From Tetradesmus obliquus (taxonomy: Eukaryota > Chlorophyta > Chlorophyceae > Sphaeropleales > Scenedesmaceae): a stretch of DNA of 64,000 nucleotides. Positions 57,620 through 64,000 of the stretch are shown one piece after another (within the stretch, counting starts at the first letter, position 1; each line of letters begins with the position of its first letter). Position numbers and translations under genes: made by a program. The notes beneath the pieces are model-generated. The model was given only the letters and a program-made list of their open reading frames with translations. It did not search any database and had not been told where the DNA came from. The stretch lies in assembly GCA_030272155.1 (NCBI GenBank), contig CP126205.1, forward strand, positions 980,501 through 1,044,500. The letters run 5' to 3'.

Positions 57620-58478
57620 TGCTGCAACAGCTTACAGCCAGCACTGCCGCGGCATGAGCAGCATGGGGAAGCTGTGATGTGCTTTGGTGCACCTGAAAGG
57701 ATCTGATCTTCTGATGCTAATGCTTCAAAAAGCAATGTGGACTGGTAGCGGATTGGTAGTGCTCTAACACACTTGCTTTCGCTACACTCAACGCAGTGCT
57801 GGGCATCAGGCAATGGGTTAAAGCGTGTTCTTTCGCATGGCACAGTGTTGTATGCGGGCTGCTTCCTGAGTGCCATGGGTGCGCCAGCTCGCCTACACTC
57901 GGTTCAACCATATAGTCCCCCTAGGAGTCGGAGTCTGGATCCCTAGGTGTCAGCAGTTGCCGCCATGCGCTCTCCCATGCCCATTGCATTTGTGCGTGTG
58001 CCTCTGCTGCTGCTCCTGCTGCTGTTGCCGCAGGGTTTCCTACGGCAACAACTCCAGATGTCACCTGGATGGAGCCAACGCAACCGCCAGGACGCTGCAT
58101 TTGCAGTACGATGTTGAAACATCAGCAGCAGCAGGTGCTGCGGTGATAGAGGCAGTCTGGTCAAAACTTTGTGGTGCTTGCGCTGGCAGTAGCCGGAGCC
58201 TTGAAACAGCAACAAGAGCCCAGATGTGAGCGCTAGCACCTGCTCCCACACCTCTGCTGCTTCAGCGGGCTGCTGGCACATGGCTGCAGCCAGCCCACTG
58301 TATTAGCAGCACAACGCCCACCACTGCATGCAGTGCTCAGCCACATGTCATGTGCCCTGCTCGGGAAGCTCACATTGCGCAGCTCTGGCACCCCTGGAAG
58401 CTCCGGTCTTGCCTGCCCCTGCACACCTGCTGTCCTATGTGCTGCTCATGCTGCGCTCATCAAATTTCGGCTGTGCCG

Positions 58479-58509
<31 letters not shown>

Positions 58510-58700
58510 CTGCTGCTGCTGTGCTGCTGCTGCTGCTGTGCTGCCACTGTCGCCGGTGTGCGTGAACGGCCTAATCGACCACTTGCTGGCGCATGAAGGT
58601 CAGGGCAGGAAGCACAGCATGGTGTCGCTTGTCGTGGGGGCGGTGGTGGCAGGTGGGGGGCAGAGCAGCACCAGCAACCAAAGGTGGTGGCGTGCCGTGG
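55871..58700. other. Region without a confidently recognisable gene
   Basis: CAG/CTG tracts lie at 55869-55895, 56803-56830, 57308-57335, 57563-57620 and 58482-58530. Possible ectodomain fragments of the downstream kinase may lie at 58050-58230. Nothing else can be supported. Confidence 0.4.
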
Positions 58701-58737
58701 CCCAAATGATGCCGTGTACGCTACCAACCTGCCAGCT

Positions 58738-59144
58738 GGCACTGCCAGTATTGATATTGGCTCGCCCTGCAGCTGCACTCAGGCTGACAGTGCTGCTCTG
58801 CTCTGTTGTGGCATGTTTAACAGCTGTCGTGGTTACTGCTGCTGTCGCGGTGGCTGCTGCTGTGGCAGAGCTGTTGCTGTGGCGGCGCCAGCGCCAGCGC
58901 AGGCGGCAGGCAGCAGCCAGGCAGGGCGCCCCAGGCAGCAGGGATCTGGACAGGCACCACGTGAGTGGCTGGCAGCACACTACGTGGCAGCAGCTGCGCT
59001 ACTCGCCTAGTAACAGCTGCCACCGCAGCCTGTGCAGCTCCTGACCACAACGTTCTCAACCTGAACCTGCAGCTACACAGGCATCGCTCAACAGCAGGTG
59101 TGCTCGCCACCTCATGGGAATCGATCAGTAGTGCTTACTCTGCC

Positions 59145-59187
<43 letters not shown>

Positions 59188-60040
59188 ATACCGTGCTGCC
59201 TGCAGCTCCTCTGGCGCTGAGCCCGTGGCCTAGCCCGGTCAGGTGCTGGCTGAGCCGCTGCTGGACATCGGTGGCTGAACGTGCAACCTGGCGCTGCTGG
59301 ACGACACGCGCATCACGCTGGGTGAGCGCACAACAGCAGCAGCAGCAGCAGCACTACCACAGCTTGGCAGGAGCGGCCCTGCTACCTGCCGCAAGCTTGT
59401 AGTGTTTTCAAGGGCGGCTTGGCCTTAGGCTTAGCCAGTGCTGGCCGGTTATCTTATGTACTCTGGTCCCCAGTGTTGATTGCACAGGAAGCGTTGATGG
59501 GAACATGGGAACATGGGAACATGTCTTGTGCAACTGCTGGCCCGGCAGTCCGGGACTGCTTTGAAGCTGCTGCTTCCTCTGCTCGCGCAGGCATGTTGAT
59601 TGGTGCCGGCAGCTTTGGCCGCGTGTTCAAGGGCGCCGGGGAGGCAGAGACGTGGCTGCCAAGGTCATCGAGCACGAGAGCGTGGTGGAAATCGAGGTGA
59701 GGGTGATGGCGAGGCACCGCCGCAGATGCACCACACAGCGGCCTGCGCACTCTGCCTCGTATTTGAGGCAACCGTAAGGCGCGTGTGTGTAGCGTGCGCT
59801 GCACACGCGCTGCAAACGCGCTACATAGCAGCAATTGCGTCATTTGCATTATTTGTTAGCGATTGGAACGGCCTGCACACCGTTACCTGCGTTGGCGCCG
59901 GCTGTTGCACCAATGCCGCAGCTGCCAATATACTCCTGCTGCTGCTGAGCCGTACATTGCCTGTGTTGCCATGCAGGTCGAGCTGATGCTATCCATCAGT
60001 CCCACCAAAGTGGTTGGTGCTGCCGGCATGTGTTGATCCG
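58738..60040 (+). pseudogene. Receptor-like protein kinase, broken and truncated
   Basis: One exon ending at 58960 encodes a membrane span (LTVLLCSVVACLTAVVVTAA and on) followed by a basic stop-transfer, LLWRRQRQRRRQ. A juxtamembrane piece LALLDDTRITLG ends at about 59331. Exon 59591-59696 gives the glycine-rich loop MLIGAGSFGRVFKG, then, one base out of frame in a GGGG run, GRDVAAKVIEHESVVEIE with the VAAK lysine. Exon 59977 starts VELMLSISPTKVV, which fits the alphaC/beta4 region of TKL-type kinases, and hits a stop after about 20 codons. No HRD, DFG or later lobe is present. It is a receptor-like kinase remnant; LINE sequence begins about 180 bp further on. Confidence 0.7.
59146..59187 (+). 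repeat. (CTG)n tract in the kinase remnant
   Basis: About 14 uninterrupted units. Confidence 0.9.
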
Positions 60041-60214
60041 GGGGGCAACAGCAGTGCATATGTGTGTTTTGATGTCCGCGGCAGCTGGGCAGGCTGGTGA
60101 CAACTGACAGACAGGTCGCATCTACAAGCATGCAAGCACGTCCGCAGCACGCTTTGCTGCGCGTTTGTCTGAACAACAGTGCCCACTAGTGATGCACATA
60201 TGTTGAGTAACGCA

Positions 60215-61583
60215 TCAGCAGTTCAGGTACTTGGGCGTCCAGTTCCATTCCACTCAGGGTGTGTCTGTTTGCACTGATGCTCTGGCTGCGGCTGGTAGTA
60301 GAGCGATGTGGGCTATGCTGGCCAGATGTAAGGAGCATGGCATTCGCAGTTTGTCAATGCAGGTGCAGCTCTTCAACTCTCTTGTGTCTCCAATTCTGTG
60401 TTACTGCTCCGAAGTGTGGGGTCCAGCCCTGCTCAGCCAGGCGGGCTCGGGTGCTGCTTTGGTCGGCAAGTTGCAGAACAATGTCATCAGCAGGGTGCAG
60501 TTCACGTTTCTGCGTACACTTGCAGGACGTGTCCGCAAGTCCACTGCTCGCTTGCTTCTGTCAAGAGAATTTGGGGCCCAGCCTTTGGTCAGTTTGTGGC
60601 TTCGTGCGGCGGTGAGCATGTGGAATAGGGTTGTGGATATGGATGCGTCCTCCCTTTTGGCCTGTGCTATGCGTGACAACTTACGGTTGTCCACTGCTTC
60701 CAGCAGCGGCGCAGTGTGGTGCACACAGTTGCGACGTGTACTTGAATATGTGCATGCCCACTCACAGCAGCTAGGAGATACCGTGCAACGGCTGCAAAAC
60801 TTCCAGTCTCTGGATCTGAAAACCATAGCGCGTGCTTTTGATGGCGTTTTGTATCAGCAGTGGCAGGGGTGCCCTGTCAACCCGCGTGATGCTGCTAGTG
60901 GTCATGGTGTCTACAGTACCTATGAGCGGTGGTTTGCGGCATGCTCTTCTGCTGACATGCTGTCTGTGAGCCCAGCTTTATGGTGCCCAGATTATGTCTC
61001 TCAAACTGCTGGGATAAACAGAGAGCATCTGGGGTCCTTGACCCGTTTCCGGTTGGGTGCCCATGATTTACGTGTCTGCAGTGGCAGGTGGCAGCGACCA
61101 CCTGTGCCGCGAAGTGACAGGGTGTGCCTACGTCCTGGCTGCCAGTCTGAGGTTGTTGAGGATGAGTTTCATATGATCTTTGAGTGCCCTTTCTATGCAC
61201 CAGTCCGCGAGCGATTTGCTATGTTGTTCGAACCCTTCGGGGACTCGTCACAAACATGGGCTACTATTGCGGGTTGCCACCCAGCAGGCGATGACATGAT
61301 CACTTTTATGAAGCAGGCACCTGCTTTGGTGGCTGCTTTTGTGCACTGCTGCTATCTGATGCGGTGTCACCCGGACACTGATCCTGAGGTCCTTCTGTCC
61401 TGTCAGGCTATTGCTCAAGTTATTGATGATGCTGATGAGTTTCTTTCTGCGATCTCTTCTGACGGTTGGGATGATGATGAGTTGTTCTTCGATGTTTCCT
61501 CCCCCTATGAGCCTCTCGTTGGCTCCTGACTGGGGTTCCCACTCCTCGTTGAGTGGAGCATGTAATGTAATGTAATGTAATGC
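60215..61583 (+). mobile_element. LINE-A: 5'-truncated non-LTR retrotransposon
   Basis: An open frame of about 435 codons starts inside the reverse transcriptase (FRYLGVQFHSTQGV), continues through the thumb/connection region (LFNSLVSPILCYCSEVWGPA) and a CCHC-like zinc motif (CLRPGC.. EDEFHMIFECPF), and ends DDELFFDVSSPYEPLVGS with TGA at 61527-61529. The 3' UTR is short and ends in a (TAATG)n tail. The RT catalytic YADD lies upstream of the truncation, so this copy cannot move on its own. It matches the stub at 9200-9322. The 5' break is near the kinase remnant. Confidence 0.88.
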
Positions 61584-61585
61584 AT

Positions 61586-61875
61586 CCTTCTCTCCTTGAC
61601 ATCATCATCATCATGTTACCATTTAAGCCATAGCAACGTCGCCATCGGCCCCGCGCCCCACAGGAGCGGCTGAATGAACAGGCGAAGGGGGAAGGGGAGG
61701 GAGCACTATTTCATTATCCCGCTTGCAGACATTCCTGTGATTCCAGGCAAGAACAAGGTAGTCAGCAATCAGCCGAGCAGCCAACCTGCAAACACCAGAT
61801 CCACCCCAAACATCGTCAGAAACAAAACGCAACACCATGGCAGAGGGGTCAGTCATGGCCTTCTCTCCTTGACAT
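61586..61875 (-). mobile_element. LINE-B: short 5'-truncated copy with 17-bp target-site duplication
   Basis: CCTTCTCTCCTTGACAT occurs at 61586-61602 and at 61859-61875. Between them the minus strand reads VSDDVWGGSGVCRLAARLIA, then DYLVLAWNHRNVCKRD and a stop after GDVAMA, followed by TAACATGATGATGATGATG. This is the 3' end of a second LINE family with an (ATG)n tail, also seen at 41155-41195. Confidence 0.8.
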
Positions 61876-62488
61876 GTTACAAGTTGACAAGTTACAAGTC
61901 CTACGCATGAGAAGCAGGCAAGCCTGCTTGAGCACATGCTCTTCCGTGCGTAAGTTAGAGAAGGACAAGGACATGCCTTGTATGGGCATGAGAGCTCTAT
62001 CGCAAGAACACATTCATATCCTACTATGCGCTGACTCACGAAGCACCTCTCCTTGACTTGCAACTGTGTGTCGCTCGCCAGGTGCGCGCGTACCACTAAA
62101 TCACCTACACCACAAGGCGACGCCGCCAAAGCCCAGCCCAGCCTGCTCAGCGGCGCAGCAACCATGCAGCCAGGCGACCAGCTGCTCTCACAGCCGGCAG
62201 CAGCAGCAGCCTGGCGCAGGCCTGCGGCGTGATCAGCCAGCCGCGCAGGGCACCAGGCGAGCCGGGCGACGCCGCCAGCAAGGCAGCTGCCGCCTAGCTG
62301 GGCGCACTGAAGCATGTGCTGAGGCTGGGCGAGCAGCAGCAGCTGCTGCAACAGCAGCGCAACAATAACAGTGACCTTGACATCAGCTCAAAGTAGGACG
62401 CGCATGCACAGTCCTCCAGCAGCGACATGTCACACACAGCTGACCAACCCACGGAGCAGCAGCAGCAGCAGCGGCTCATGCAGCCGAT
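61876..62488. other. Region without a recognisable gene
   Basis: Short frames and CAG-rich sequence (62195-62360) only. Confidence 0.4.
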
Positions 62489-63240
62489 AAAAGCTTAGGA
62501 CCATTGGAGCAAGTATGTAAAACTACATAGCGTTTGAGCTTGGGCCTCGACAGCGCCGCTGGCTGCCAGTAGTAAGACAAACCCTTCAGTTTTGCAGAGT
62601 TGCCCTCACCAACGGATGTTCGTTGCTAGAAACCTTTAAATGGTTTGGCATAGGACACTTGTAAAAGCTCAGGACCATTGGAGCAAGTATGTGAAACTAC
62701 ATAGCGTTTGAGCTTGGGCCTCGACAGCGCCTCCATCTGCAGGTAGTACGACAAACCCCTTCAGTTTTGCACAGATGGTAGAGGACCTCACCAACGGAAT
62801 TTCCTTGCTAGAAACCTTTTAATGGTTTGGCATAAGACACCTGTAAAAGCTCAGGATCATTGGAGCAAGTATGTGAAACTACATAGCGTTTGAGCTTGTG
62901 CCTCGACAGCGCCGCAGAGTTGGTAGAGGCCCTCACCAACGGATTTGCCTTGCTAGGAACCTTTTAATGGGTTGGCATGGGACACCTGTAAAATCTCAGG
63001 ACCATTTGAGCAAGTATGTGAAACTACATAACGTTTGAGCTTGGGCCTCGACAGCGCCGCTGGCCGCCAGCTGCGCAGCAGTAAGACGAACCCTTCAATT
63101 TTGCAGAGTTGGTAGAGGCCCTCACCAACGGATTTTCCTGCTTCTAATGCATAGGACGTGTAACTTGCAACTTGCAAGCGTGTAACACTACATATATTGT
63201 GAGCTTGGGCCTTTACTGCGGCGATGAAAGCAAGGACCAT
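62489..63240. repeat. Noncoding tandem array of about 150-180-bp units
   Basis: Units start at 62489, 62663, 62844 and 62990 with AAA(A)GCTCAGGACCATTGGAG. A partial unit follows at about 63180. A strongly conserved core is GTGAAACTACATAGCGTTTG plus AGCTTGGGCCTCGACAGCGCC, and later CCTCACCAACGGA. Length differences come from internal deletions. No open frame is conserved across the units. Confidence 0.9.
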
Positions 63241-63660
63241 TGGTCATGTCATCAGTAAACACCACCAGTTGCATCCTAGATATCATCCCACATAAAATCG
63301 CACATCGGTTCCTGGTGGTGATCATCAATCAAGTGCACCAAGTGTGCAACAGCACTTTGAATTGCATGGTTCATCAGCCAATGCATACTCGCAGGGTGGT
63401 CGGAAAATTACTTCAATGTGCTGCGGGCAGTGTTGCGCCCGCGGCAGCCCTGCGCAATGGCCACTCTGGCTGCTGCAACCATTGTGTCTACGCACTTGAT
63501 ATGCGCAAACTGGAAGCCACGGAAGCGCACCTGCGGCAGCAGGCAGCAGCAAGGGCGTTGCAGAGCTGGTCAGCACGAGCACTAGTTCATGCCAATGCAC
63601 ACAACACTGCACTAAACGTGGACCCCAGTTGTGCCAGATCTAGCATGCCAGCCAACAATT
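63241..63660. other. Spacer without a recognisable gene
   Basis: Only short reading frames; no domain or splice pattern seen. Confidence 0.4.
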
Positions 63661-63677
63661 ATCCCCAGCAGTAGCAA

Positions 63678-63712
<35 letters not shown>

Positions 63713-63745
63713 GCGGCAGCAGCAGCGGCAGCACACCCCACTCAC

Positions 63746-64000
63746 CACATCATCCACGCTGGCCAACATCAGCATCAGCCGCTTGGCAGCGTCTGGCTGC
63801 AGGGGCAGCGGGATTGCACCCTGAGTGCTGTGCCCTCCATCCTGTTGCTGCTGCTGCTGCTGCTGTTGCTGCTGCTCGCCGGCTAGCGTTGCGTGGTGCG
63901 CCAGCACCTGCGTGTGCATCTCTAGCCGCATGTGCCGCATCTGCTTGTAGATGGCCACGCGCTGCCGCTCCATTTGGCGGATCTGTTGCAGCACAGAGCA
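63746..64000 (-). CDS. Exon of an unrecognised gene entering from the right edge
   Basis: The minus strand reads LQQIRQMERQRVAIYKQMRH, then MRLEMHTQVLAHHATLAGE, a poly-Gln run, and PDAAKRLMLMLASVDDV before a GTGAGT donor at 63745. The first half is strongly helical with Arg/Gln heptad-like spacing, possibly coiled coil. CAG/CTG tracts lie just beyond the donor (63680-63735). Start and end of the gene lie outside the exon; function unknown. Confidence 0.5.

Noticed and set aside
61623..62351. 242-residue minus-strand frame as a host gene
   Set aside because: Its C-terminal part is the LINE-B 3' end bounded by a 17-bp duplication; the rest has no support.

Overview
The window looks like nuclear DNA of a green alga, probably a chlorophyte. 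The evidence is intron-rich genes with GTGAGT/GTGAGC donors and CTGCAG acceptors, very frequent CAG/CTG tracts, and proteins rich in poly-Ala and poly-Gln. It also holds a mitochondrial methylmalonate-semialdehyde dehydrogenase (ALDH6) with a presequence, a receptor-like kinase remnant and two non-LTR retrotransposon families. No species can be named from sequence alone, and no rRNA, tRNA or CRISPR was seen.

Layout. 40-992 (+) is the 3' end of a TatD-family hydrolase gene. 3803-7877 (-) and 12976-19613 (-) are tandem paralogues for a secreted modular protein: signal peptide, Cys-rich stalk, sushi-like modules, an Ig-like module and conserved C-terminal modules. They belong to a segmental duplication of roughly 9 kb that also copied the TatD terminal exon (9641-10772). 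21724-33863 (-) is a very large Gln/Ala-rich gene with helical repeat-like middle exons and an RS-rich last exon. It diverges across about 560 bp from 34422-41128 (+), a complete ALDH6 gene whose exons can be read in phase to 534 residues. 41.6-44.2 kb holds a 471-bp direct repeat. 45-56 kb (+) holds poorly recognisable repeat-rich genes, including a decayed ClpB/ClpC second ATPase domain and a four-fold repeated 40-41-codon exon. 58.7-60.05 kb is a truncated receptor-like kinase. 60.2-61.9 kb holds two LINE fragments tail to tail. 62.5-63.2 kb is a noncoding tandem array. The window ends in an exon of another minus-strand gene.

Main observation. Almost every multi-exon gene here carries partial tandem copies ('echoes') of its own exons inside the neighbouring introns. 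They are polarised. Copies upstream of an exon carry its acceptor plus the exon's 5' part. Copies downstream carry the exon's 3' part plus its donor. CAG repeats tend to start at donors and CTG repeats to end at acceptors. Comparing the two secreted-protein paralogues shows an intron present in one and absent in the other, and that intron contains an echo of its upstream exon. Together this suggests introns that arise and grow by tandem duplication across splice junctions.

Limits: exon junctions were called by eye from splice motifs, reading phase and paralogue comparison. Several models in 44-56 kb are fragments, and I did not recognise their function.
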